Of a stretch of 64,000 nt of DNA, positions 42,305 through 50,691 are shown piece after piece. The stretch covers positions 1 to 64,000 of the forward strand of contig JABLXR010000017.1 in the NCBI GenBank assembly GCA_013178015.1, in the 5' to 3' direction. The notes below the pieces were generated by a model. That model made no database searches. It had not been told where the DNA came from and saw only the letters and a list, made by a program, of their open reading frames with translations. The position numbers and the translations under genes were made by a program. Within the stretch, counting starts at the first letter, position 1, and every line of letters begins with the position of its first letter. Source of the stretch: Anaerolineae bacterium. Lineage in GTDB: Bacteria; Chloroflexota; Anaerolineae; DRVO01.

Positions 42305-43663
42305 ATGAGAGCACTCATGAAGGTGCCACAACCCCTCGCGGCGGTTCTCCTGACCATCGGCGTCCTGTGTCTGGCCCTTGCCCCGACCAGCAGAGCCTGG
42401 GCCCAGGAGCCTACTCCCGTCCCCCAACCGGGGACGACGACTGAGCCGGAGCGGGTCATACAGGCGGGGCGCCTTCTAGGGTACCCCGTGCTCAGCCTCC
42501 AGGGAGAGACGCTGGGCACTGTCGAGGACCTGGTGGTGGAGCTCAGCTCCGTCCTCAGCGCCGCCCGCCTCACCGCACCGGTCGAAGGTCCCAGCCGATT
42601 GACCTACGCCGTCATCAACCTCCCTCTTCCGCAGGGACAGGGCAGCCGGACGGTGGCCGCCCCCCTGGCCGGCTTTGCCATTGACCTGGAGCAAGGCGCA
42701 CTCAGAACCGCCATCCAACGCGGGTTGCTGATCGCCGCACCCGCCTGGAACCCAGAGGCGCTGCTAGAGCCCAGCGACGTGCCCTGGGATCAGGATGTGC
42801 GCGCTTACTGGTTGCGCGTGAGCGTCCCAGTCCCCCAGCAGGCCGCCCCCGGGATCAGCGTGCCCGGGCCGGCGCTGCCGCTCACCCAGCTCCTGCAGTA
42901 TCCCATCACCGTGCTGGACGCCGATCAGCCGGCGACCTTCGAAGACCTGCTGGTAGACATCAGCGTAACTCGGGTCCAGCTCCTCCCCGAGCTGCCCTCT
43001 GAAGATCAGCCGGTACTGACGCCCACTCCCAGTTCGGCCAGAGTCATCTACGCTCTGGTGCAGTTCGAGCGGCAAGTGCTCATCCCTATGAGCGCCCTGC
43101 ACCTGGACGACGTGGATCAGAGGTTCATCCTGGCGGCCAGTCGCGCCATCCTGACCGGAGTCCCGGGCTTCACCGGCACCGAGCAGGGGTGGGACGACCC
43201 GGTCCGGCGCTTCTGGATGGGGCTGGGCTTCCCCGTGCCGCCCCTGGGGCCGGAGACGCCCGACCTGTTCCCCAGCGTCACTGTTCCGGCGTCGGTGGGC
43301 AGCCTGCTCTTCACTGCCAACGAGCTCATCGGCCACACCATCGTCAGCCTGGAGAACCAGATACTGGGGGTGATACGAGACCTGGTGGTCGAGGTGGCCC
43401 TCCCCGGGACGGACATGGAGAACCGGGTGCCCTTCGCTGTAGTCGGGTTCGGGGGGTTCCTGGGCATCGGCGAGACGTTGGTAACTGTACCTATGAGCGC
43501 CCTCTCGCTGGATCAGGTGCGCGACCTGTTCGTGTTGGACGCCAGTCAGGAGGAAGTGCGACAGGCTCCCCGGTTCCTGCGAGAGCAGTTGCCCTCCGTG
43601 GTCGAGCCCGACTCCTATACCACGGTGATCGAGTACTGGGAGCGAGTGCTGACGGGACCTTGA
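42305..43663 (+). CDS. Secreted protein with three PRC-barrel domains
   Basis: A 452-residue exported protein. ATG 42305 stands 7 bases after GAGGAG; a signal peptide follows (LAAVLLTIGVLCLALAPTSRAWAQ). Three PRC-barrel-like domains are visible: near 45-170 (LLGYPVLSLQGETLGTVEDLVVEL), near 205-310 and near 330-440 (ELIGHTIVSLENQILGVIRDLVVEV, then GFGGFLGIG). PRC barrels are normally cytoplasmic (RimM, photosynthetic reaction centre H subunit), so a secreted triple is unusual, though related proteins are found in Chloroflexi. The neighbouring fragment at 41621 matches its third domain. Confidence 0.75.
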   Translation: MRALMKVPQPLAAVLLTIGVLCLALAPTSRAWAQEPTPVPQPGTTTEPERVIQAGRLLGYPVLSLQGETLGTVEDLVVELSSVLSAARLTAPVEGPSRLTYAVINLPLPQGQGSRTVAAPLAGFAIDLEQGALRTAIQRGLLIAAPAWNPEALLEPSDVPWDQDVRAYWLRVSVPVPQQAAPGISVPGPALPLTQLLQYPITVLDADQPATFEDLLVDISVTRVQLLPELPSEDQPVLTPTPSSARVIYALVQFERQVLIPMSALHLDDVDQRFILAASRAILTGVPGFTGTEQGWDDPVRRFWMGLGFPVPPLGPETPDLFPSVTVPASVGSLLFTANELIGHTIVSLENQILGVIRDLVVEVALPGTDMENRVPFAVVGFGGFLGIGETLVTVPMSALSLDQVRDLFVLDASQEEVRQAPRFLREQLPSVVEPDSYTTVIEYWERVLTGP

Positions 43664-43746
43664 TGCGACACCAATGCCACTGATAGCATAGCGATTCACG
43701 CCGATCTTCGATCTGTCTTGCTCTCGTGATCTGCGTGCATCAGTTC

Positions 43747-43768
43747 ATCATCAGCGGCATCAGCGTTC
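43747..43768. repeat. CATCAGCG repeat between genes
   Basis: A 22-base segment carrying ATCAGCGGCATCAGCGTTC. It matches 56784-56805 at 21 of 22 positions. It lies 30 bases before the aldo/keto reductase start, and the same CGCTGAT word is iterated after that gene. Confidence 0.7.
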
Positions 43769-43797
43769 CATTCTGCTGTCAAACGGGGAGGGGCAAA

Positions 43798-44772
43798 ATG
43801 CAGTACCGCACCTTGGGCCGGACCGGCGTCCAGGTCTCAGCGCTCTGTTTCGGCACCATGTCGTTCGGCGGGGACGCCGACGAGGAGACTTCTGCGGCCA
43901 TGTTTCGTCGTTGCCGCGATGCCGGAATCAACTTCTTCGACTGCGCCGACGTCTACAGTCGTGGCCGCGCCGAGGAGATCCTGGGGCGGCTGATTCGCGG
44001 TTCCCGCGACGAACTGGTCATCACCTCCAAGGTCATGGGGCAGATGGGCGAGGACATCAACTCCCGCGGGCTCTCCCGCCGCCACATCATGCTCGCCGCC
44101 GAGGACAGCCTCAGGCGCCTGGGCACCGACCGACTCGATCTCTACTTCCTTCACAACTGGGACCCCACCCAGCCCATCGAGGAACCCCTGCGCGCCCTCG
44201 AAGACCTGACGCGGCAGGGCAAGGTGGTCTACCCCGCGGTGAGCAACTGGGCCGCCTGGCAGATCGCCAAGGGGCTGGGAATCCAGGCGCAGCGGGGATG
44301 GACCCGGTTCGAATGCCTCCAGCCCATGTACAACCTGGTCAAGCGACAGGCCGAGGTGGAGATACTGCCGCTCGCCAGGGCCGAGCAGGTGGGTGTGATC
44401 ACCTATAGCCCCCTAGGAGGCGGCCTGCTCTCTGGCAAGTACGGCACCGGAGCCCGCCCCGAGCACGGACGCCTAGTGGACAATTCCACCTACGCCAGCC
44501 GCTACGGCGAGCAACGCTACTACGAGATCGCAGACCGCTTCGTCGCCCACTCCCGCGAGCGCGGCCTTCACCCGGCCACCCTGGCTGTGGCCTGGGTTAT
44601 GTCCCACCCGGCGGTCACTGCGCCCATCATCGGAGCCCGCAACCTGGAGCAGCTGGAGCCGTCCCTGGCCGCAGCCGAAGTCCCCATGACCCCGGAGTGG
44701 CGGGCGGAGATCTCCGCCCTCTCGGTGGAGCCGCCCCCCGCCACCGATCGCAGCGAGGAGACGCAACGCTGA
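43798..44772 (+). CDS. Aldo/keto reductase
   Basis: A 324-residue NADP(H)-dependent aldo/keto reductase. ATG 43798 is used, with a GGGGAGGGGC stretch upstream, in place of an upstream TTG-type frame through repeat DNA. The catalytic four are Asp 48, Tyr 53, Lys 78 and His 119 (FFDCADVYS, VITSKV, FLHNW). SNWAAWQI near 155-165 and the C-terminal HPAVTAPIIGARN are family motifs. Carbonyl reduction of a sugar or aldehyde is likely. The stop codon lies within the first of the CGCTGAT repeats. Confidence 0.9.
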   Translation: MQYRTLGRTGVQVSALCFGTMSFGGDADEETSAAMFRRCRDAGINFFDCADVYSRGRAEEILGRLIRGSRDELVITSKVMGQMGEDINSRGLSRRHIMLAAEDSLRRLGTDRLDLYFLHNWDPTQPIEEPLRALEDLTRQGKVVYPAVSNWAAWQIAKGLGIQAQRGWTRFECLQPMYNLVKRQAEVEILPLARAEQVGVITYSPLGGGLLSGKYGTGARPEHGRLVDNSTYASRYGEQRYYEIADRFVAHSRERGLHPATLAVAWVMSHPAVTAPIIGARNLEQLEPSLAAAEVPMTPEWRAEISALSVEPPPATDRSEETQR

Positions 44773-44833
44773 TACTGCGCTGATCCCCGCTGATACCCTG
44801 TGGTTCTCCCCTTCGGATCAGCGTGAATCAGGG
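44767..44833. repeat. CGCTGAT iterations between convergent genes
   Basis: CGCTGAT occurs at 44767-44773, 44778-44784 and 44788-44794, and inverted as ATCAGCG at 44817-44823 with a degenerate ATCAGGG at 44827-44833. The aldo/keto reductase stop (44770-44772) and the PfkB kinase stop (44828-44830) both lie in repeat units on opposite arms. Confidence 0.8.
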
Positions 44834-45769
44834 TGTGATTCCAGCTAGGGCCAGGGCAGCAGACAAGTCGGGCGCCCCTTCCATGGGACCCAGCTTGGTG
44901 ATGGAGAGCGCTCCGACGGCGTTGGCAAAACGGGCCACCCGAGGCAGGTCCCAGCCCCACAGCAGGCCCACCAGGAAGGCAGCGTCGTAGCAGTCCCCGG
45001 CACCAGTCGGGTCCACCTCCTGCACCGGGAAGGAAGGGACGGGCAGCACTTCTGTGGCGGAATACACCGTGCTGCCCTCTGCCCCCCGCTTGAGGGCCAC
45101 GATGCGGCCGCCGCGGGCCAGGTCCCGGGCCGCCTCCCCGTCCGAAGGGGCCCCGGTGAGCATGCGCGCCTCCGCGCCGGAGGGTAGCACCACGTCGGCG
45201 ACTTCCAACACGGGGGCGCATACCTCCCGCACCCGCTCCAGCCCTAGGAGCTCTGGCCTCAGGTTTGGGTCCAGGCTCACCCGGGCCCCGGCCTCCCGTG
45301 CCAGCCGCACCGCCCGGTAGCAGGCCTCCCGGGAGGAGTCGCTCAGGGCGAGCGCCGAGCCCATCACGTGCAGGAAGCGGGCGCGGGCGAAGTAACCCTC
45401 GGGCACGTCCTCGGGGCCGAGCGTCCCGGCAGCGGCGTGGCGCAGGTGGAAGATGAAGCGACGGCTGCCGTCGGCGAAGTAGGCCACGAAGGCGCAGCCA
45501 GTGGTGTGTTCCGGCGCCACCCGAAGGCAGCTCAGCTCCACGCCGTCCTGCTCCAGCCGGCGACGCAGGCACAAGCCGAAGTCGTCCTCCCCCACCACGC
45601 CGATGAACCCGGTGCGCGCCCCCAACCGGGCGGCAGCGTCGGCGAAGATGGCCGGCGCCCCACTGGGGAAGGGCCCCACGAAGGGCCCGGCCCGGTCCAG
45701 AGGCAGGTCGCGCTCCGGACGCATGATCTCGACCAGGGCTTCACCGATGGCAATGATCTCCGGAGTCAC
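44828..45769 (-). CDS. PfkB-family carbohydrate kinase
   Basis: A 313-residue ribokinase-type sugar kinase. The N-terminal IIAIGEALVEI and the C-terminal DPTGAGDCYDAA near 245-256, with its catalytic Asp, are both intact. GTG 45769 lies 4 bases after GGAGG, 16 bases from the stop of prs. This arrangement suggests phosphorylation of a sugar (2-keto-3-deoxygluconate, fructose or ribose) linked to phosphoribosyl pyrophosphate supply. The stop is in the CGCTGAT repeat. Confidence 0.88.
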   Translation of the reverse strand: MTPEIIAIGEALVEIMRPERDLPLDRAGPFVGPFPSGAPAIFADAAARLGARTGFIGVVGEDDFGLCLRRRLEQDGVELSCLRVAPEHTTGCAFVAYFADGSRRFIFHLRHAAAGTLGPEDVPEGYFARARFLHVMGSALALSDSSREACYRAVRLAREAGARVSLDPNLRPELLGLERVREVCAPVLEVADVVLPSGAEARMLTGAPSDGEAARDLARGGRIVALKRGAEGSTVYSATEVLPVPSFPVQEVDPTGAGDCYDAAFLVGLLWGWDLPRVARFANAVGALSITKLGPMEGAPDLSAALALAGITP

Positions 45770-45785
45770 AGCCCCTCCAGCCTCC

Positions 45786-46733
45786 CTACTCCCCGAACAG
45801 CTCTCCCACCGAGATGCCGTAGTGAATGCGGCGTATCACCTCGGCCAGCAAGCTCGCCACCGATAGCACGGTCAGGTTGGGCAACCGCTTCTCCGCCGGA
45901 ATCGCCAGGGTGTTGGTGGTGATGAGTTCCGTCACCTCCGCTGCAGCCAGCCTGGCCACCGCCTCCCCCGCCAGAACCGCGTGGGTGAAGGCGATGTAGA
46001 TGTCCCTGGCGCCCTGCTGCTTCAGAATCTCCACCGCGCTGATCACAGTGCCCCCGGTAGCTATCTCGTCTTCAACAATGATACAGTCCTTGTCTGCCAC
46101 CTCCCCGATCACCGTCAGCGATTCGGTGGTGCTGCCCTTGCGTCCGGAGCGGCGCTTCTCCACGAAGGTGAGAGGCAGGTCCAAGGCCTCAGCGTAGTTG
46201 CGGGCCTTCTTGGCGAACCCCAGGTCGGCGGTGGTGATGACCGCCTGGCTCAGGTCTTTCTCCTTCAGGTACTCGCTCAGGATGTGGAAGGCCGTCAGTT
46301 CGTCCACCGGGATGTTGAAGAACCCCTGTATCTGCCCCGCGTGCAGGTCTATGGTAACCACGCGATCGGCTCCCGCCGTGGTGATCATGTCCGCCACCAG
46401 CCGGGCGGTGATGGGCACACGGGGCTGATCCTTCTTGTCCGTCCGGCCGTAGGCGTAGTAGGGCACCACGGCAGTGATCTGCCCGGCGCTGGCTCGCTTG
46501 AGCGTATCTATCATGATCAGGAGTTCCATGATGCTGCGGTTCACCCAGGGATAGGTGGGCTGGATGATATAGACGTCCTGACCCCGCACGCTCTGATGCA
46601 ATCTGACGAAGATGTTCTCATTGGGAAAGTCCACGATATCCACGCCGCTCACGGAGATGCCCAGCCGCTCCGCGATCTCCTGCGCCAGGGCAGGGTTGGC
46701 GCGCCCACTCAGGATCTTGATGCTACCGGTCAC
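45786..46733 (-). CDS. prs: Ribose-phosphate pyrophosphokinase
   Basis: A 315-residue PRPP synthetase. The start GTG 46733 overlaps the GNAT stop (GTGA). YYAYGRTDKKDQPRVPITARLVA at 92-114 is the ATP-binding/flexible loop region, ITIDLHAGQIQGFF-like VTIDLHAGQIQGFF at 127-140 carries catalytic residues, and CIIVEDEIATGGTV at 217-230 is the PRPP loop. The family supplies PRPP for nucleotide, histidine and NAD synthesis. The length is normal. A long N-terminal open extension in the same frame is not coding. Confidence 0.94.
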   Translation of the reverse strand: MTGSIKILSGRANPALAQEIAERLGISVSGVDIVDFPNENIFVRLHQSVRGQDVYIIQPTYPWVNRSIMELLIMIDTLKRASAGQITAVVPYYAYGRTDKKDQPRVPITARLVADMITTAGADRVVTIDLHAGQIQGFFNIPVDELTAFHILSEYLKEKDLSQAVITTADLGFAKKARNYAEALDLPLTFVEKRRSGRKGSTTESLTVIGEVADKDCIIVEDEIATGGTVISAVEILKQQGARDIYIAFTHAVLAGEAVARLAAAEVTELITTNTLAIPAEKRLPNLTVLSVASLLAEVIRRIHYGISVGELFGE

Positions 46734-47266
46734 CGTACCTCCCCACCGATTCGCTCGAATTCGTCCTTGAGCACAGCCATCACGTGCACGTCCCAATATC
46801 GGCCGTCCTTGTACGCCGCCTGGCGCAGCGTGCCCTCGAGGACGAACCCGCACTTCTCGTAAGATCGCAAGGCCCTCAAGTTGTCCGAGTGCACGTTCAG
46901 AAAGACTCGGTGCAGGTTGAGCTGGTCGAAGGCGAAGGCCAGCAGCAGCCTCATGGCGTCGGTGCCGTAGCCGCGCCCCCAGCATTCCTTGGCTCCGATG
47001 AAGATCCCCGCTTCCGCCAGGCGATAGCGAGTGTGGATGCCGTGCAGCCCGATCCCCCCGATGTGGCGGCCTTCGAGGGTCTCGATGGCGAACACCTCCT
47101 GACCGCCATCCCCTCTCAGGCGCTCGAACCAGTGCTCCTCGTCTTCCAGGGACAGCGGCCGGTAGAAGTTGAGATGGCGCCTCACCTCGGGATCGGCGAT
47201 CCACTCCACGTAGCGCGGCAGGTCCTCGCGGGTGACGGGCCGGAGGCGGACGAGTGAACCTTGCAT
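46730..47266 (-). CDS. RimJ/RimL-type GNAT acetyltransferase
   Basis: A 178-residue acetyltransferase. ATG 47266 (10 bases from GGAGGG) is preferred to a much longer frame that runs through the repeat cluster. VRLRPVTREDLPRYVEWIADPEVRR is the N-terminal RimJ/RimL signature; the acetyl-CoA site is IFIGAKECWGRGYGTDAMRLLL near 98-119 and SYEKCGFVLEG near 143 is the closing motif. It may acetylate a protein N-terminus or an antibiotic. It is the first gene of a run with prs and pfkB. Confidence 0.88.
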   Translation of the reverse strand: MQGSLVRLRPVTREDLPRYVEWIADPEVRRHLNFYRPLSLEDEEHWFERLRGDGGQEVFAIETLEGRHIGGIGLHGIHTRYRLAEAGIFIGAKECWGRGYGTDAMRLLLAFAFDQLNLHRVFLNVHSDNLRALRSYEKCGFVLEGTLRQAAYKDGRYWDVHVMAVLKDEFERIGGEVR

Positions 47267-47282
47267 GAGGGGGCCACCCTCC

Positions 47283-47713
47283 AAGGAAAACTGATGGTGC
47301 CGATGATACGCCGATGTCCCCGGATAGGGAAGAGAAGCGGAGAGCGCCCCGCCGGCGGAGACGAGTCTTCGTGCGCGACCCCTCTCAGGCCCCGCCCCTG
47401 AGGACTCCGCGCCCCCACCCCACGTCTCCCACTGGAGCCCCTTCGCGCATGGGCGCGCGAACTCCTCGAGAGGTAGCAACCACTCTTCCTCGCGAGGAGT
47501 CCGCGCCCCCAGGCGCGGGGCCCCACGGAGAAGTCTGCCACCAGGGCTCTCTCGCGCGTGGGCGCGCGAACTCCTCGAGGGGTAGCGAACTCCGGGGCCA
47601 GGAGGACACGAACCCTGCGCCTTCGCCTCCGTCAAGACGGGCGCGACCTCGCGCTCAGCTCCTCCCCGCTCCGAACTCACGCAAGAGAAGAGACACCACC
47701 CGGCATCGGCGTC
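47283..47713. other. Intergenic region with REP-like cluster
   Basis: No gene is supported between the GNAT gene and the membrane glycosyltransferase. Most of it is the repeat cluster; the rest is GC-rich and rich in chance frames reading as Arg/Pro/Ala. Confidence 0.55.
47399..47587. repeat. Mosaic REP-like repeat cluster B
   Basis: Units are 47399-47417 (subtype 2, reverse, partial), 47442-47477 (subtype 1, forward), 47491-47518 (subtype 2, reverse) and 47551-47587 (subtype 1, forward). Forward subtype 1 has GGGCGCGCGAACTCCTCGAG; reverse subtype 2 carries GGAGTCCGCGCCCCCAGGCG. Taken as reverse complement the last three have the same order as cluster A. Confidence 0.8.
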
Positions 47714-49786
47714 CTACGCCCCATCGCGCTCCACGCGCCCATCTCTCATAGTGAAGGGGCCCAGGAGCAACGTGTCACTCCCTGCGTCAGGGTCCGCCAG
47801 CAGCAGGCGCTCGCCGGTGCTCAGCAGGTACCAGCCGATCTCGACGTAATACTCGCCATCAGGAAGGCCCTCGGGCAAATCGAGAGTGTGGCTGTCCACC
47901 ACTATCTCGCCCGGTCTCCAGTGCGAAGTGGGATAGGTGCCTGCCCCTGGCATAGAGTCGGACTGGCACCACAAGGGAGTACCTGTCTCCGGGTTGGGCG
48001 GTCCGATGAAGTGGACGAAAGCGGTGTAGTCCTCAGGCTGGCTGGAGTCGGCGCTCCAGAAGACGTAGAACCTCACCTGGTTGATGCGAGGCAGCTCCAC
48101 CCGGACTGCCAGCCCCTCCAGCGCAATCCCGGTCTCCCATCGGGCGGTGAGCCGAGGCATGCGGGGAGGAGCGGGGAATCTGGGCTCCAACCCCAGGAGA
48201 GCGACCGCGTAGGCCTGCCCCAGGCGGTCGCGGAAGACGTGCTCTTCGACCGCCTCAGGGTAGAGGGTGCGGACCTTGCTCAGGGTGAGATGGTCCTCCC
48301 TCACCAGCACCAGGTACTGCACCGGCCCAGCACCGCCCGGAGGCAGGACGAAGGTCTCCCGGCCATCGAACGTCGCCGGGCCGCCCACATCGCGCATGAC
48401 GAAGTGGAGAGTGGCGTGGTCGGGCCGCACCGGGCTCAGGTACACGCGCTGGCCTTCCAGCGTCGCCTGGCGCATGTACTGGCCGATCTGGTAGATGCCC
48501 TCATCGAAGGCATAGTACAGGGCATTGTCGGTGCCCCAACGGACGAAGTACTGGTGCAGCGCCTGCCCAGCATGGCCCACCAGAACCGCAGAGGCCACTA
48601 GCCCCGCCACCCACCGCCGTCCCGACAGCCGCAGGACCAGGCCGCGCCACTCATCCAGCCCCCACCCCACCAGTAGGCATAGCGGAGGCGCCGCTCCGAT
48701 GGCCCGCTGGAAGCTAGGGGCATGGTCCGTGAGCACGCTGGGCAGGAGCATGATCCCGAACCACGCCAGCAGCAACCCGGCAGCCGGCCCGCGGCGCCCG
48801 CGGAAGGCGAACAGCAGCCCCACCAGTCCAGGCAGGGCCAGCCAGGGGGTGAGGGCGGGGGCGCCGGGCAAGTTGTTGCGCGGGTTCGCGTCCCCCTGCA
48901 CGAACAGAGCCTTGGCCCAGGCCCACACGTTGGCGGCCACGGTGACGACCCGCTCCCTCGGCTCTCCCTTGATCAACACCTGCCCCGCCCGGTGACTAAA
49001 GCTGTCCGGATGCCGGAGGAAGTAGGCCGCCAGCGGGGCGACCACCAGTGCTGCCGTAACCGCCACCAGCCCCAGGTTAAGCGCCACCCTTCGCCTCTCC
49101 GGACGGCCCGAGCGCCACAGCCACACCGCGCCCCACACAGCCACCACCACGGGCAGAAGCCTGGCGGCCATGTAACCATACAGGGCCAGTCCCAGGAACC
49201 CACCGGAGGCAACGTACCAGGCGCGTCGCCCGCTGCGCCATCCCAGCAGCAGGCACAGGAGGGCGGCATTCCCCAGCAGCGGCAGCAACTCCACCCGCAG
49301 TCCGTAGCGGCTGAAGTGCAGGTCCCAGGGCAGGAAGGCCTGCACCAGCGCCGCCAGTACCGCCGGCCAGCGACTGCCGGGGAACAGCAACCGGCCGATG
49401 CCGTAGGTGAGTGGGACGGCCAGCACCCCGGCCACGGCGGAGACAGCCCGGATGAGCGCCGGGCCAGGGGGGAACAGACTGAATGCCGCCGCCAGCAGGT
49501 AGATGAAGAGGGGCTCGCGCCCGAAGTTGCCCTCGAAGAACACGGGCCGGTGGCCCTGGAGAACGCCGAGCGCATCCAGAGCGTTGTACGCCTCGTCGAA
49601 GTGAAGCCCCGGCGGAACCTGCTCCAGGCCGGGGAGGCGCACCGCCCCCGCCACTAGAATTAGCAGCGCCACCACGACCGCCTCGGGCCTTCTCAGCCGC
49701 CGCGCGTTGCCCGTGGGCACGGAGACGCCCACTCTCGCGTCAGGCAGGATGTCACGGTGGATGGCCAGTGTCGCCTCCGGCAGCAA
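47714..49786 (-). CDS. GT39-like membrane glycosyltransferase with beta-sandwich tail
   Basis: A 690-residue membrane protein. After a short cytoplasmic start there is an acidic motif HFDEAYNAL near 60, the DE-type site of GT-C enzymes of the PMT/ArnT class, and about ten membrane helices to residue 420. From about 450 on it is outside. A C-terminal beta-sandwich near 575-670 (RFYVFWSADSSQPEDYTAFVHF, SHWRPGEIVVDSH, DGEYYVEIGWYLLSTG) is shared with the proteins at 52336 and 54642. It would transfer a lipid-linked sugar to an extracytoplasmic acceptor. The start is TTG 49786 after a strong -35; a GTG inside the N-terminus is possible. Confidence 0.8.
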   Translation of the reverse strand: MLPEATLAIHRDILPDARVGVSVPTGNARRLRRPEAVVVALLILVAGAVRLPGLEQVPPGLHFDEAYNALDALGVLQGHRPVFFEGNFGREPLFIYLLAAAFSLFPPGPALIRAVSAVAGVLAVPLTYGIGRLLFPGSRWPAVLAALVQAFLPWDLHFSRYGLRVELLPLLGNAALLCLLLGWRSGRRAWYVASGGFLGLALYGYMAARLLPVVVAVWGAVWLWRSGRPERRRVALNLGLVAVTAALVVAPLAAYFLRHPDSFSHRAGQVLIKGEPRERVVTVAANVWAWAKALFVQGDANPRNNLPGAPALTPWLALPGLVGLLFAFRGRRGPAAGLLLAWFGIMLLPSVLTDHAPSFQRAIGAAPPLCLLVGWGLDEWRGLVLRLSGRRWVAGLVASAVLVGHAGQALHQYFVRWGTDNALYYAFDEGIYQIGQYMRQATLEGQRVYLSPVRPDHATLHFVMRDVGGPATFDGRETFVLPPGGAGPVQYLVLVREDHLTLSKVRTLYPEAVEEHVFRDRLGQAYAVALLGLEPRFPAPPRMPRLTARWETGIALEGLAVRVELPRINQVRFYVFWSADSSQPEDYTAFVHFIGPPNPETGTPLWCQSDSMPGAGTYPTSHWRPGEIVVDSHTLDLPEGLPDGEYYVEIGWYLLSTGERLLLADPDAGSDTLLLGPFTMRDGRVERDGA

Positions 49787-49807
49787 CTGCTACACCTTCG
49801 GAGGAGA

Positions 49808-49837
49808 CATCTACACCCACGTAAGTGAGAGTGTCAA
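49808..49837 (-). promoter_or_regulatory. Candidate promoter of the 47714-49786 gene
   Basis: On the complementary strand TTGACA (49837-49832) is a perfect -35, and TAGATG (49813-49808) after 18 bases a weak -10. The TTG start lies 22 bases beyond the -10. Confidence 0.35.
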
Positions 49838-49934
49838 ATCATACGGCCTACCATAGTTGCAGCACGATGCTAGATTGGCCGACCTGACGGCAACGAACCT
49901 ACGGCGCAACCTGCGCCGGCCACTCGGGCGCCCC

Positions 49935-50420
49935 TCACTCCGGACACTGGATCTGAATGTACTCCAGCCAACCCAGTATATCGCCCGCCTCGGGCCAGCC
50001 CTCCTCACCCTCCGGCAGGAAGCGAGCGTAGACGGTGCCCCACCGGTCCAGCACGAAGACCGCCGGTCGCAGTTCGCCCTCCGGGCCAGCAGCGCCCACG
50101 GCCAGGTGAGCCTCGCCGCTCTCGTCCGCCAGGACGGAGAAGGGCAGGCGGGCCCGACGGGCGAAGGCGAGGGCTCCGGCCTCCGACCGCGGAATCACCA
50201 GGAGTACCAGGGCCCGCTCCAGCTCCAGATCCTCCTCTCGAGAAGCCAGCTTCCGAAGGAGGGCGCTGGCTGCTCCCTCCTCGTGCCCACCGGAGAACAC
50301 CACGACCAGGTTGTGGCGGCCTCGATAGTCGTCCCGGTCTACCCGGCGCGCGTCGCTCGAAGGAAGACGGAACCCGGGCATCCTCTCGCCCACCGCGGGG
50401 AGGCTCTTCACACGGCGCAT
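49935..50420 (-). CDS. Redoxin-fold protein without the active cysteine
   Basis: A 161-residue AhpC/TSA-like protein with the redoxin start VGERMPGFRLPSSDARRVDRDDYRGRHNLVVVF. The place of the peroxidatic cysteine reads FSGGHEEG, so Cys is absent, and the only cysteine is near the C-terminus (QIQCPE). It therefore cannot work as a classical peroxiredoxin. VFVLDRWGTVYARF is the expected family core strand. GGAGGAG lies 8 bases before ATG 50420. It could be a binding or regulatory form; role unknown. Confidence 0.75.
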   Translation of the reverse strand: MRRVKSLPAVGERMPGFRLPSSDARRVDRDDYRGRHNLVVVFSGGHEEGAASALLRKLASREEDLELERALVLLVIPRSEAGALAFARRARLPFSVLADESGEAHLAVGAAGPEGELRPAVFVLDRWGTVYARFLPEGEEGWPEAGDILGWLEYIQIQCPE

Positions 50421-50691
50421 GGCTTACGCTCCTCCTGACAGCTCAGCTAACGTCACTCGACCCGCCGACGACACGCACGCCGGCATGGCCCCATTATCGG
50501 GGCGATGGACCCGGAAGCAAACTCCCTGCCTTGCACCCCGAGGAGGGCGCTCCCCCGGCCAGGCGGCCGGGGGAGTGCCCTCCGCCACATGCACCTCAGC
50601 GGAGAGGAAACGCGCCCTATCGGCAAGGATTCGGCGTGCCTCTCCTTTCCATCCTATCTGCGGTCTCAGCGTTCTCTGCGGTGAACTCCCC
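50421..50691. other. Spacer between redoxin and permease genes
   Basis: The gap holds the long hairpin at 50542-50583. It also has a stretch near 50655-50690 with CTGCGGTCTCAGCGTTCTC and CTGCGGTGAA, iterations of a related word. No gene is seen. Confidence 0.45.
50542..50583 (-). terminator. Very stable hairpin after purine permease
   Basis: GGAGGGCGCTCCCCCGGCC pairs with GGCCGGGGGAGTGCCCTCC across the 4-base loop AGGC with a single wobble pair. It lies about 110 bases after the purine permease stop and before the redoxin gene, so it would end the permease transcript. Only the distance is unusual. Confidence 0.55.

Noticed and set aside
44305-44325. T-loop-like GGTTCGAATGC suggesting a tRNA
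   Set aside because: It is within the aldo/keto reductase coding region and no cloverleaf can be folded around it.
46734-47204. N-terminal extension of the prs frame
   Set aside because: It lies antiphase within the acetyltransferase gene; GGAGG and GTGA overlap fix the start at 46733.
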